This document shows positions 28,422 through 39,725 of a stretch of DNA of 54,532 bases, piece by piece. This DNA comes from an uncultured Clostridia bacterium. Lineage in GTDB: Bacteria > Bacillota > Clostridia > TANB77 > CAG-508. The stretch covers positions 1 to 54,532 of the forward strand of contig CALYAM010000006.1 of NCBI GenBank assembly GCA_944393565.1. The letters are read 5' to 3'. Made by a program: the position numbers and the translations under genes. The notes below the pieces were generated by a model. It searched no databases, was not told where the DNA came from, and was given only the letters and a program-made list of their open reading frames with translations. The first letter of the stretch is position 1, and every line of letters starts with the position of its first letter.

Positions 28422-29012
28422 TTGATAGAAATAATAAAAGAAGAAGCAATAAAAGATCATATACCAATTATAATGGATGATACATTAAATGAAATTTCAA
28501 AAATATTAATCCAAGAGAAACCAAAACAAATATTAGAAATAGGAACAGCAGTAGGCTATTCTGCAATTTGTTTTTCAAAATTTCTGCATGAATATGGGAA
28601 AATTGATACTATAGAAATAGATGAAGTGAGAGCAAAAAAAGCAATAGACAACATAAGAAAAATGAATCTAGAAAAGAAAATAAATGTAATAATAGGAAAT
28701 GCAATTGAAATAATGCCAACACTTACTACAAAATATGATATTATTTTTATAGATGCAGCAAAAGGAAAATACCCCATTTTTTTAAAAGCATCTATTAGAT
28801 TATTAAATACAAATGGAATTATAATTGCTGATAATGTACTATATAAAGGCTATGTGCTTGGAGAATATAATAAACATAAACAACGCACAGCTGTAACGAA
28901 TTTAAGAGAATATATAAAATTAGTAACAGAAGATAAAAATTTGGAAACAAAAATATTAGACATTGGCGATGGAATTGCAATTACTAGGAAAAAAGGTACG
29001 GCTTCAAACTAA
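28422..29012 (+). CDS. trmR: SAM-dependent O-methyltransferase, TrmR-like
   Basis: 196 residues, class I methyltransferase fold: SAM motif ILEIGTAVGYSA at residues 40-51, acidic post-I residues in IDTIEIDE, and the metal-binding IFIDAAKGKY and IIIADNV. This matches the YrrM/TrmR family, which methylates 5-hydroxyuridine at tRNA wobble position 34 to 5-methoxyuridine. Placement just before a U32 (TrhP-like) gene supports that over a small-molecule role, because TrhP makes the hydroxyl. It starts with TTG; the binding site AGAAGAG is modest. Confidence 0.75.
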   Translation: MIEIIKEEAIKDHIPIIMDDTLNEISKILIQEKPKQILEIGTAVGYSAICFSKFLHEYGKIDTIEIDEVRAKKAIDNIRKMNLEKKINVIIGNAIEIMPTLTTKYDIIFIDAAKGKYPIFLKASIRLLNTNGIIIADNVLYKGYVLGEYNKHKQRTAVTNLREYIKLVTEDKNLETKILDIGDGIAITRKKGTASN

Positions 29013-29014
29013 AT

Positions 29015-29052
29015 ATACACACAAATTTTACACAAGTAGAATTTGTGTGTAT
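29015..29052. terminator. Convergent hairpin between trmR and the RelA/SpoT gene
   Basis: ATACACACAAATT (29015-29027) pairs perfectly with AATTTGTGTGTAT (29040-29052). T runs are short on both sides. Confidence 0.55.
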
Positions 29053-29083
29053 TAAAAATGGCATTGGATTTTAAACATTATTG

Positions 29084-29816
29084 CTAAACTAAATCGTCTG
29101 GCAAATGTCCTAATTCGTTTGAAGCTTTTAATAAATAATTTTTGTATGGAATATTATAAAAATATTGGAAGTTTTCATTAAAGCTTAATTTACGTAATGA
29201 TACATCATTATCTTTATGAGTAATTACTGCGTAACGTGGAACCTTTAAATGTACATTTCTATCAAGTGTCCTTGGCTTATACTTTGCAGCATGATTTGCA
29301 TTCCCATATTTTGCCACATTTTCCATGTCAATAGTTTTAATTTGAACCTCAAATTTTCTACTATTTGGCGCAATTGCTGAAATATGGAGTGCTTTGTAAC
29401 CATTTCCGCTTTGGAAAGGCAATATAATCCTTTTCTCTGTTCATAGGAACCATAAACTCTTGATTTTCATATAAAGATTCTAAAAAATCTTTAAATTTAT
29501 AACAATATAAGCTCCTTAAATTTTCAGATTCATTACCATTTACTGCTCTAATAATATGTCTTATACCATGAATGTCATAAACATTTTCTAATCCTTTGAT
29601 TCTAGCTTTATTCAATGTAGAATCAAAGGATTTTATTCTACAAATAGTATAAAAATCAACTTCTGGAAACAAATGCATTAATGCTTTATGATCTTCTAGA
29701 CATTGATTATAAAAATCACTTTCCCAATCATGATGAAGATAACTGCTATAAAGTTCAAACACATCTGAAGAGTTAAATTTTAAATCTTCCAAAAAAGAAT
29801 TTCTTTGAGTATTCAA
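29084..29816 (-). CDS. RelA/SpoT synthetase-domain protein, interrupted at CGG
   Basis: The zero frame from TTG 29816 (GAGGCG upstream) carries RIKSFDSTLNKARIKGLENV, then DIHGIRHII and REKDYIAFPK, then meets CGG at 29408-29406. Skipping the C gives FPK-GNGYKALHISAIAP, which restores the RelA/SpoT motif, and continues to KFEVQIKT and GNANHAAKYK. The joined product is 243 residues, the size of small alarmone synthetases. Whether it makes (p)ppGpp is uncertain, as several synthetase positions diverge. Without the shift the protein stops shortly after the break. It has no operon partner and is convergent with trmR. Confidence 0.8.
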
Positions 29817-29975
29817 AAATATCGCCTCATTTATTTTATATAATAATTTATATAATTATATCAAAAAAAGATAATAAAGTAAACAGAAAACCTAGATTTT
29901 TCAATACTTTTATGTTATATTAATAGAGTAATTATAACAAAAGAGGACAAAATAATACAAAAAAGGAGACTAACT

Positions 29976-31211
29976 ATGAAAAAACCAGAATTGCTAGCAC
30001 CGGCAGGAAATTTTGAAAAGGCTAAGATTGCCTTCCAATATGGTGCAGATGCAGTATATGCAGGAACATCATCACTATCGCTTCGTACAAGAGCTGAAAT
30101 GGAAGATAATAACCTAGCTGAAACAATTAAATATGCACATAGCATAGGCAAAAAGGTTTATGCTGCAATAAACATTTTTGCATGGGATGAAAAATATGAT
30201 GAGATAAGAAAACAAGCAAGAATACTAAATAAACTTAAAGCAGATGGAATAATTGTATCAGATGGAGGCGTACTTGAAATATTAAAAGAAGAAGCACCAA
30301 ATATACCAATTCATATAAGCACACAAGCCAATACTGTAAGTAGTTATGCATGTAAATTCTGGTATAATAATGGAGCCAAAAGAATTATTTTGGCTAGAGA
30401 ATTAAATAAACAGCAAATAACAGAAATCATAAAAAACAAACCAAAAGACTTAGAAATAGAAATGTTTATACATGGGGCAATATGTTTTAGCTACTCTGGA
30501 AGATGTTTCTTAAGCGATTTTCTATCAGGAAGAAGTGCTAACCTTGGAGACTGTGCACAAAGCTGTAGGTGGGCGTATAATGTTTATGTAGAAGAACTAA
30601 ACAATCCAGGACAGCTAATGCCAGTGGAACAAGATAAAGACGGAACACATATATTTTCATCAAAAGATTTATGCCTCATAAACGAAATTCCAGAAATCAT
30701 AAATATGGGAATTGATAGTCTAAAAATAGAAGGAAGATTAAAAACCGAGTATTATCTAGCAACAGTAATTAATGCCTATAGAAACGCAATAGATGATTAT
30801 ATAAAAAAACCAGAAAAATATGATTCTCAAATATACAAAAGAGAATTAGAAAAAGTAAAAACAAGAAGCTTAACAACATTTTATTTTAATGATAGACATA
30901 ATAAAGATATACAAGAATATGAAGGTAAACAATATAATTCTGAATATGAATTTGGCGGAATTGTAAAAGAAACTCAAGGAGATAAAACACTTGTAGAAAT
31001 AAAAAATCGCTTGCAAACAGGAGATACTATGGAAATTATACTGCCAGGGAGAATAGCACCTATAAGCTTTGAAATAAAAGAACTATGGGACAGCAATACA
31101 TTAGAAAAAATACAATATGTGAATCCAGGAAAATATGGTCAAAGTGTATTAATTAAATTACCAGTACAAGCTGAAAAAAATTATATACTAAGAAGGAAGA
31201 AGCTTGTGTGA
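29976..31211 (+). CDS. Peptidase U32 family protein, TrhP-like tRNA hydroxylation factor
   Basis: 411 residues. It starts KKPELLAPAGNFEKAKIAFQYGADAVYAG, the U32 signature, and contains the cysteine-bearing MFIHGAICFSYSGRCFLS and NLGDCAQSCRW, with SLKIEGRLKTEYY later. This is the YrrO/TrhP branch, required for 5-hydroxyuridine at tRNA position 34, rather than a true collagenase. It lies near trmR, which methylates the same uridine, separated only by the minus-strand RelA/SpoT gene. AAAGGAGA precedes the ATG. Confidence 0.82.
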   Translation: MKKPELLAPAGNFEKAKIAFQYGADAVYAGTSSLSLRTRAEMEDNNLAETIKYAHSIGKKVYAAINIFAWDEKYDEIRKQARILNKLKADGIIVSDGGVLEILKEEAPNIPIHISTQANTVSSYACKFWYNNGAKRIILARELNKQQITEIIKNKPKDLEIEMFIHGAICFSYSGRCFLSDFLSGRSANLGDCAQSCRWAYNVYVEELNNPGQLMPVEQDKDGTHIFSSKDLCLINEIPEIINMGIDSLKIEGRLKTEYYLATVINAYRNAIDDYIKKPEKYDSQIYKRELEKVKTRSLTTFYFNDRHNKDIQEYEGKQYNSEYEFGGIVKETQGDKTLVEIKNRLQTGDTMEIILPGRIAPISFEIKELWDSNTLEKIQYVNPGKYGQSVLIKLPVQAEKNYILRRKKLV

Positions 31212-31270
31212 AAACAAAAAATGCAGTTAGGATAAAAATATAAATGGAACTTAATAATATAGATATAAAT

Positions 31271-31316
31271 AAAGCTACTTTCAAAAACAGCCGTTTTTAA
31301 AAGTAGCTTTATTTTT
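31271..31316 (+). terminator. Terminator after the U32 gene
   Basis: AAAGCTACTTT (31271-31281) pairs with AAAGTAGCTTT (31300-31310). Inner AAAAAC/GTTTTT extends the stem, and ATTTTT follows. Confidence 0.75.
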
Positions 31317-31438
31317 AAAATGAAGTTAAACATATATAATAGAAAAATATGAAAAAAGAATAGAAAAATAAGCTAATATGTGTTAAAATATTAGCGAAAA
31401 GAAACAAAAACAAGATGTATAAATAGAAAGGGAGGAAA

Positions 31439-31459
31439 ATGTATAGCTATTATAGCTAG
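31439..31459 (+). promoter_or_regulatory. Six-codon leader ORF before ftsY
   Basis: GGGAGG at 31430-31435 is ideally spaced for ATG 31439, which encodes only MYSYYS before TAG. The ftsY ATG follows 12 bases after the TAG and has no binding site of its own. The stretch is self-complementary (AGCTATTATAGCT), so it may be a coupled leader peptide or a hairpin that brings the binding site closer to the ftsY ATG. Confidence 0.45.
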
Positions 31460-31471
31460 CATATATAGAAT

Positions 31472-32377
31472 ATGGGATTTTTTGATAGATTAAGACAAGG
31501 GCTTGGGCAAACTAAAGAAAACTTAAGTGAAAAAATGAACAGTGTGTTTTCATCATTCAGAAAAGTGGATGAAGAGCTTCTAGAAAACTTAGAAGAAGTA
31601 TTAATAATGTCAGATATAGGAATGGAAACATCAGTTAACATTATTGGAAAATTAAGAGAAAAAATAAAAAAAGAAAATATTCAAGAAGAAGAACAAGTAA
31701 AAATAGCATTAAGAGAGATAATGAAGGAAATATTAGAAATAGATAATATAGAACTTAAACTAAACACAATTCCATCTGTAATTTTAGTAGTTGGAGTAAA
31801 TGGAGTAGGAAAAACAACATCAATCGGAAAAATTGCAAATTATCTTAGAAAACAGGGGAAAAAAGTTGTTGTCGCAGCAGCAGATACATTTCGTGCTGCT
31901 GCAGTAGAGCAACTTGAAATTTGGGCAAAAAGAGCTGGAGTAGATATTGTAAAAAAAGAAGAAGGTGCAGACCCTGCATCTGTTGTGTTCGACGCAATTT
32001 GTTATGCTAAGACGCAAAATGCAGATGTTTTAATTTGCGATACAGCAGGAAGACTACACAACAAGCAATACCTCATGGACGAGCTTTCAAAAATTAATAA
32101 GGTAATTGACAAAGAATTACCAGATGCTTCTAAAGAAACTTTATTAGTAATAGATGCAACAGTAGGACAAAATGCTATAATGCAAGTAAAATCATTCAAA
32201 GAAACTGTGAATATTACTGGACTTGTGCTTACAAAATTGGACGGAACAGCAAAAGGCGGTGTTGTAATTGGAATTGTAAATGAAAATAAAATTCCAATAA
32301 AATTCATAGGGGTTGGAGAACAGCTAGAGGACATGCAAATTTTCTCAGCAGATGAATTTTTACAAGCAATAATATAA
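31472..32377 (+). CDS. ftsY: Signal recognition particle receptor FtsY
   Basis: A 301-residue minimal FtsY without an acidic N-terminal domain. The helical N domain begins [18 protein letters not shown]; the G domain has [15 protein letters not shown] from about residue 108, [18 protein letters not shown] and [10 protein letters not shown]. It is the GTPase docking SRP and ribosome at the membrane. The start matches orthologues despite the missing local binding site; see the leader ORF immediately upstream. Confidence 0.95.
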   Translation: MGFFDRLRQGLGQTKENLSEKMNSVFSSFRKVDEELLENLEEVLIMSDIGMETSVNIIGKLREKIKKENIQEEEQVKIALREIMKEILEIDNIELKLNTIPSVILVVGVNGVGKTTSIGKIANYLRKQGKKVVVAAADTFRAAAVEQLEIWAKRAGVDIVKKEEGADPASVVFDAICYAKTQNADVLICDTAGRLHNKQYLMDELSKINKVIDKELPDASKETLLVIDATVGQNAIMQVKSFKETVNITGLVLTKLDGTAKGGVVIGIVNENKIPIKFIGVGEQLEDMQIFSADEFLQAII

Positions 32378-32394
32378 TAAATGTGGGGGTAAAA

Positions 32395-35202
32395 ATGGCA
32401 AATCAAGAAGTAGAAAGAAAGAAAAGTAGTAAAAAGAGAATTTTAATTGTAATTATATTTATAATAGCATTTGCACTACTTAGTTTTATAAACTACAGAG
32501 GAGAATATTTACAAATAAAAGAAATAGGAGAAAATTACATAAGTGTTTTTCAGCAAAACATTAAGTATAAATATGTAATTACTGGAATAAATTTTACTGT
32601 ATGGTTTTTAGCAATTTATATAACAAATAAAATAATAAAAGTAGGACTAAAAACTTTTTTTATTGCAGAAAAAAAGGAAATGCCAAAATTACCTAATAAA
32701 TCAATTGCATTTATTTTAGGTGGAATAATATCATTGCTTACATCAGATTTTCTAGTAAATAAAACAAATTTATTTATAAACAGTACTTGGTTTGGAGGGG
32801 ATGGAGATCCAATATTTGGGCAAGATATTGGATATTATATGTTCCAAAAGCCATTTATTGAATTAATGCTACTTTATTTTATGACAATGATGGTAACTTT
32901 AGCAGTATATACTATAGTCTATTATATTTCAGCATTCAATATATATTTTGACGGAATAGATGCCAAAATTTTAAAAAAGAGTACATTTGTAAAACAACTA
33001 ATTGGATTTGTTCTAATAATAGCAATTACTTTAAGTATAACTACTTTTTTAAAAACACAAGATATATTATTTGAAGAATTTATACAATTAGATGATGCAG
33101 ACCAAACTACATTGACTGGTGCGGGACTTACAGATGTAACAGTAAAACTTTGGGGCTATCGTTTATTTTCAGTTGTTATTTTGCTATGCGTAATTTTGGG
33201 AATATATTTTTTCAAAAAGGAAAAGTATAAGCATGCTATTATATCAATTTTATCAATACCAAGTTATTTGATAGGACTATTTGTTGCAATTACTATTTTT
33301 CAAATTATTTTTGTAAGTCCAAATCAATTGGATAAAGAAAAAAAATACATAGCTTATAACATTGAAAACACACAAAAAGCATATAACATAAATATTGATG
33401 AAATAGAGCTAGAAAGCAGTGGTACAATTACAGAAAAAGATATAAAAAATCATCAAAAAATAATTGAAAATATACCAATTGTTAGTAAAGACATGACATT
33501 AAGCACATTGCAGAATTATCAAGACAATGTAGGCTTTTATTCATATGATAATACAAAGCTTCAAAATTATGTAATTCAAGGAAAAGAAAGCTTAGTTTAT
33601 ATTTCTCCGAGAGAAATCCTTATTGATGGAGTAAATAGAACATATGATAATAAAACATATAACTATACACATGGCTATGGAACAATTATTACATCGGCAA
33701 CAAATACAAATGAAAGAGGTGAAATAGAATATGTACAAGTAGATTTTACTGGAAAAGATGAAAAAGTATATATTTCAGAACCAAGAATATATTTTGGATT
33801 AAAAACAAATTCTACAATTGTTGTAAATAGCAAAGATGAAAAAGAATTTGATTATCCAATTACGTCTTCAACAAACAGAGAAAATAGTTATCAAGGCAAT
33901 GCAGGGCTAAACCTAGGATTTTTAGACAGATTTATCCTAGGAGCGACAACAAACAATTTAAATTTAGCGTTTACTGGGAACATAACATCTGAAAGCAAAA
34001 TTATATGTAATAGAAACATAATAGAAAGAGCAAAAAAAATAATGCCATATTTTATTTATGACGAAAATCCATATATCGTTATAACAGATGATGGGAGACT
34101 AGTGTGGGTATTAGATGCATATACAGTAAGTGATAGCTATCCATATTCACAAAAAACTACAATAGAAATTGGAGATACAAGAACAAAAATTAATTATATT
34201 CGAAATTCAGTAAAAGTATTAATAGACAGTTATGATGGAACTATTAAATTTTATATAACAGATAGAACAGACCCTATTGCGATGGCATATAGGAATATTT
34301 ATGAAGACTTATTTGTGTCAGATACTCAAACAATACCAGCTGATATAGCAAAACACATTACATATCCAGAGCTATTGTATAAAGTACAAGCACAAATGTA
34401 TCAAAGATATCACAAAGTCCAAACAGAAGTATTATTTAGAAATGATGACTTATGGGACTTTGCACGATTCAATACAGGAAATACAAGTGGTAGTGCAGGA
34501 ATAAAAATGGAGCCATATTATACTATGCTAAAAACAGTAGATAGTGAAGAAAGACTTGGCTTAGTAATACCTTATACTGCATATGGAAAACAAAATATTG
34601 TTTCATATTTAGTGGGAACATATGATGAACAAACGGGTTCCAAACTTACACTATATAAATTTAAGTCTGGAAGTAATATATTAGGTCCTTCACAATTAAA
34701 TCAGCAAATAGAGCAAGACGAAACAATTTCATCACAGATTGAAAGCTTAAATACATCAGGTAGTAGGTTGATAAAAAATATGATTATTATTCCAATAGAA
34801 GATACTTTGCTATATGTAGAACCAATATACCAAGTTCTATTAAATGAAAAAACACAAGTACAAACTTTACAAAAAGTTATAGTAGCATCTGGAAATAAAG
34901 TAGCAATTGGTGATACACTTGAAGAGGCAATTGACAATTTGCTTTCTAGATCAGCTGTAAATATTGAAGTGGAAAATACAGATGATGAAGAAGATTTAAT
35001 AAATGCTATTATTAAAGCAAATAATAATTTGAAAGAATCGAGTAGTAATAACGACTGGGAAATGATGGGAAAAGACATAAAAAGACTACAAGAACTGGTT
35101 TCTCAGTTAGAAGAGTTAAAACAAATACAAGAAGAAAATGTTAACATGACTAATATAGATGAAACGGAGCTTGTTACATCAGAAACTAATACTTTAGACT
35201 AG
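32395..35202 (+). CDS. UPF0182 family (COG1615) large membrane protein
   Basis: 935 residues from ATG 32395, which follows GGGGG. About seven N-terminal membrane helices extend through residue 310, and a large extracytoplasmic domain contains the family-typical DPIFGQDIGYYMF, ENPYIVITDDGRLVWVLDAY and YPEDLF-like segments. The C-terminus is acidic. Function is unknown; the family is widespread in Clostridia and Actinobacteria. Confidence 0.85.
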   Translation: MANQEVERKKSSKKRILIVIIFIIAFALLSFINYRGEYLQIKEIGENYISVFQQNIKYKYVITGINFTVWFLAIYITNKIIKVGLKTFFIAEKKEMPKLPNKSIAFILGGIISLLTSDFLVNKTNLFINSTWFGGDGDPIFGQDIGYYMFQKPFIELMLLYFMTMMVTLAVYTIVYYISAFNIYFDGIDAKILKKSTFVKQLIGFVLIIAITLSITTFLKTQDILFEEFIQLDDADQTTLTGAGLTDVTVKLWGYRLFSVVILLCVILGIYFFKKEKYKHAIISILSIPSYLIGLFVAITIFQIIFVSPNQLDKEKKYIAYNIENTQKAYNINIDEIELESSGTITEKDIKNHQKIIENIPIVSKDMTLSTLQNYQDNVGFYSYDNTKLQNYVIQGKESLVYISPREILIDGVNRTYDNKTYNYTHGYGTIITSATNTNERGEIEYVQVDFTGKDEKVYISEPRIYFGLKTNSTIVVNSKDEKEFDYPITSSTNRENSYQGNAGLNLGFLDRFILGATTNNLNLAFTGNITSESKIICNRNIIERAKKIMPYFIYDENPYIVITDDGRLVWVLDAYTVSDSYPYSQKTTIEIGDTRTKINYIRNSVKVLIDSYDGTIKFYITDRTDPIAMAYRNIYEDLFVSDTQTIPADIAKHITYPELLYKVQAQMYQRYHKVQTEVLFRNDDLWDFARFNTGNTSGSAGIKMEPYYTMLKTVDSEERLGLVIPYTAYGKQNIVSYLVGTYDEQTGSKLTLYKFKSGSNILGPSQLNQQIEQDETISSQIESLNTSGSRLIKNMIIIPIEDTLLYVEPIYQVLLNEKTQVQTLQKVIVASGNKVAIGDTLEEAIDNLLSRSAVNIEVENTDDEEDLINAIIKANNNLKESSSNNDWEMMGKDIKRLQELVSQLEELKQIQEENVNMTNIDETELVTSETNTLD

Positions 35203-35245
35203 TATGTTTTTTACCAAACATGGAAAAACTAAAAAAGGTGAGTAT

Positions 35246-35530
35246 ATGTTTGGTAAAAAAGATTATTTAAGTAAAAAAGTTGATGAGCTAAATAATATAT
35301 TATTAAAATCTAATTTAAGAGAAATTGCCTATTTATTAGGAAACAAAAAAAGAATGTTCTTCCTCAATTTTTTAGCTGGAATTGCAAGGGGAATTGGAAT
35401 TGGCATAGGAGTTACAGTTATTACTGCTTTTCTTATTTTTATATTACAAAAAATTGTAAAACTAAATATTCCAGTTATAGGGGAATTCATTTCAGACATA
35501 GTTGATATTGTGCAAAAAAACAAATATTAG
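35246..35530 (+). CDS. DUF5665-type small membrane protein
   Basis: 94 residues from ATG 35246, preceded by AAGGTGAG; an in-frame ATG at 35204 would add 14 residues without a site. The N-terminal helix is amphipathic, followed by GIARGIGIGIGVTVITAFLIFIL, a membrane helix preceded by a glycine-rich turn that is characteristic of DUF5665. Function unknown. It lies 10 bases before pgsA and is probably cotranscribed with it. Confidence 0.7.
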   Translation: MFGKKDYLSKKVDELNNILLKSNLREIAYLLGNKKRMFFLNFLAGIARGIGIGIGVTVITAFLIFILQKIVKLNIPVIGEFISDIVDIVQKNKY

Positions 35531-35540
35531 GAGGGGAAAT

Positions 35541-36144
35541 ATGAATTTACCAAACAAACTTACTATTATAAGAATTATACTAGTACCTATTATGGTTATA
35601 ATTCCATTTTTTAATATACAAGTGGAAATATTGCGGAATTCCAATTACATATTTATTAATTAATATTGTTTTTATTATTGCGTCTATAACAGATAAATTA
35701 GATGGTTATATTGCAAGAAAAAGAAATGAAATAACTGCTTTCGGAAAATTTGCAGACCCTCTTGCAGATAAAATTTTGGTTTTAGCAGCAATGATGATGT
35801 TAGTAGAACTAAATAAATTACCTGCTTGGATTCCAATTATAGTTATAACTAGAGAATTTGTTGTTTCTGGCTATAGATTAATTGCTGTTGAAAATGGAGG
35901 AAAAGTAATAGCAGCTAGTATCTGGGGAAAATTAAAAACAGTTACACAAATGATTGCTATAATATTAGCATTTTGTGATGTAAATAAGTTTGGTGAAATT
36001 TTTTCTGGGAAATTAACAGGAGGAGCATTTGTGTTAAATCTCTTGGCAACTTCTATAATGCTAATTTCTGTTATAGCAACAATATTTTCAGGCTGGGATT
36101 ATTTAAAAGATGGAAAAGAATTGCTAAACACAAAAGATAAATAA
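35541..36144 (+). CDS. pgsA: CDP-diacylglycerol--glycerol-3-phosphate 3-phosphatidyltransferase, interrupted at CGG
   Basis: PgsA makes phosphatidylglycerophosphate. ATG 35541 follows GAGGGG and opens with NLPNKLTIIRIILVPIMVI, the canonical PgsA N-terminus. CGG at 35634-35636 (codon 32) follows. Skipping the C gives GIPITYLLINIVF and then the CDP-alcohol phosphotransferase motif, DKLDGYIARKRNEITAFG with FADPLADK. The joined product is 200 residues, normal for PgsA. In zero frame it stops ten codons after CGG, before the active site. Without the shift no active enzyme for this essential phospholipid step could be made. Confidence 0.9.
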
Positions 36145-38162
<2,018 letters not shown>

Positions 38163-38171
38163 GAGAATATT

Positions 38172-38402
38172 ATGGACGCATATACTCTAGAAAAAATGAA
38201 AAAGGATTTAGATAATGGTTTTGGACTATATTTTAATTACAATAATGATAGATACTTAATTCATAAAGTGGCAGACAATTGCTACTCCAAAAAATTAGTA
38301 ACTATAAAAGAAAAAAGTCCGCATGCAATATTTAATTTAATTTCGAGTAAGACATTAAAAGAAATGTTTCCATTTATGGAGGATTTTGAGTATAAAACAT
38401 AA
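38172..38402 (+). CDS. Hypothetical protein, 76 residues
   Basis: Begins nine bases after ligA with TAGGAGAA upstream, so probably in the same operon. The sequence YTLEKMKKDLDNGFGLYFNY followed by YLIHKV is mixed alpha/beta; no motif is recognised. Base composition matches the neighbours. Confidence 0.6.
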   Translation: MDAYTLEKMKKDLDNGFGLYFNYNNDRYLIHKVADNCYSKKLVTIKEKSPHAIFNLISSKTLKEMFPFMEDFEYKT

Positions 38403-38405
38403 AAA

Positions 38406-38434
38406 ATTGACATTATTTTAATATATTGATATAA
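38406..38434 (+). promoter_or_regulatory. Promoter before yqeG
   Basis: Consensus TTGACA (38406-38411), 17-base spacer, TATAAA (38429-38434). Confidence 0.65.
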
Positions 38435-38459
38435 ATAAGATAGATTTAGGAGAAAAGTA

Positions 38460-38957
38460 ATGATTTTTTACCCAGATATATATTTAGAAACAATAAAAGA
38501 TATAACTTATGAACTTTTAGAAAAAAATAATATACATGCTATTATTTTAGACATGGACAATACATTAATTGATTATAATGCAAATGTGCTAGATGGTGCT
38601 AAACAATGGGCTGACGAACTTCGAAAAAAAAGAATAAAATTTTTGATTGTTTCTAATAGCAATAAAAAAGAAAAACTAGAAAAGGTTTCAAAAGAACTGA
38701 ATATGGAATATATTTCCTTTGCACTAAAGCCATTTAAAATAGGCTTAAAAAAAGCAATAAAAAAATTACAAGAAAAACCAAAAAATATTGCAGCTGTTGG
38801 AGATCAAGTGTTTACCGATGTAATAGGAGCAAAGAGAAGTAAAATGTTTTCTATTTTAGTAAAACCTTTGGATGAAAAAGATATATTACTTACTATTATA
38901 AAAAGACCTTTAGAAAATTACATACTAAAGAAATACCAAGAAAAGGGGAAAAAATAA
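38460..38957 (+). CDS. YqeG-family HAD phosphatase
   Basis: 165 residues: HAD motif I LDMDNTLIDY near residue 36, motif II VSNSN, motif III lysine in ALKPFKIGL, and AAVGDQVFTDV. This is the class IIIA (YqeG/PgpP-like) pattern, related to phosphatidylglycerophosphate phosphatases. With pgsA nearby, a role in PG synthesis is possible but not shown. Confidence 0.85.
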   Translation: MIFYPDIYLETIKDITYELLEKNNIHAIILDMDNTLIDYNANVLDGAKQWADELRKKRIKFLIVSNSNKKEKLEKVSKELNMEYISFALKPFKIGLKKAIKKLQEKPKNIAAVGDQVFTDVIGAKRSKMFSILVKPLDEKDILLTIIKRPLENYILKKYQEKGKK

Positions 38958-39712
38958 TGTATATACAAGATGTTCATATTATAGGTTATGTTATTGTAGC
39001 AATTGTAGGAGGAATTATAGGACAATTTTTAGGATGGTGTAACAAAAGACTTTCAGAAGAAAAGAAAATTTTTTGCAATGAGTATTTTAAATATAGGAAA
39101 CAAAATAAAACAATAAACTATACACTAATTGTTGCCATAGCAATTACATATATGGCATTATTATACTGCTATGGATTTTCATTTAATATTGCTAATGATT
39201 TAAGCCTAATAAAATATATGGTATTAACACCAATGTTACTTTCTGCACTTATTATAGATTATAAAATACAAATTATACCTAATAGATTAAACTTAACAAT
39301 ATTTGAAACTGGCTTAATATTTACATTTTTAAGTGGAGTTTTTATTAACTTAAATGTAGCAATAAATATGCTACTTGGCTGTTTAATTGGTGGAGGAATA
39401 TTTTTAATAATTACATTAATCGGTGGTTTAATTGCAGGCAAAGAAGCTATGGGCTTTGGCGATGTTAAATTAATGGGAGCAATGGGTTTATATTTGGGTG
39501 CAATAAATATAGTAGCAGTTACTGTAATTGCCTTTTTATTAGGTGCACTTATTAGCATTATTTTGCTTGCAACAAAGAAAAAGAAAACAGATGAGTACAT
39601 ACCTTTTGGACCTTTTATTGTGATTGCTGCATTTATTGTAATATTAATTCCGTTTGATATATTACTGTTTGTTCTTCTTAAAATTTTTACTCTGGGTATG
39701 TTTAAAATATAA
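38957..39712 (+). CDS. Type IV prepilin peptidase family (A24) protein
   Basis: 251 residues with about seven membrane helices. The two aspartates of A24 peptidases are visible: LIIDYKIQIIPNRLNL and the GFGDVKLMGA (GxGD) motif. The N-terminal methyltransferase-type domain is reduced and lacks the usual two CxxC pairs. It could process prepilin-like signals such as that of the protein at 44873. Its ATG overlaps the yqeG stop by one base. Confidence 0.85.
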   Translation: MYIQDVHIIGYVIVAIVGGIIGQFLGWCNKRLSEEKKIFCNEYFKYRKQNKTINYTLIVAIAITYMALLYCYGFSFNIANDLSLIKYMVLTPMLLSALIIDYKIQIIPNRLNLTIFETGLIFTFLSGVFINLNVAINMLLGCLIGGGIFLIITLIGGLIAGKEAMGFGDVKLMGAMGLYLGAINIVAVTVIAFLLGALISIILLATKKKKTDEYIPFGPFIVIAAFIVILIPFDILLFVLLKIFTLGMFKI

Positions 39713-39725
39713 AGGGGGAAACTAT

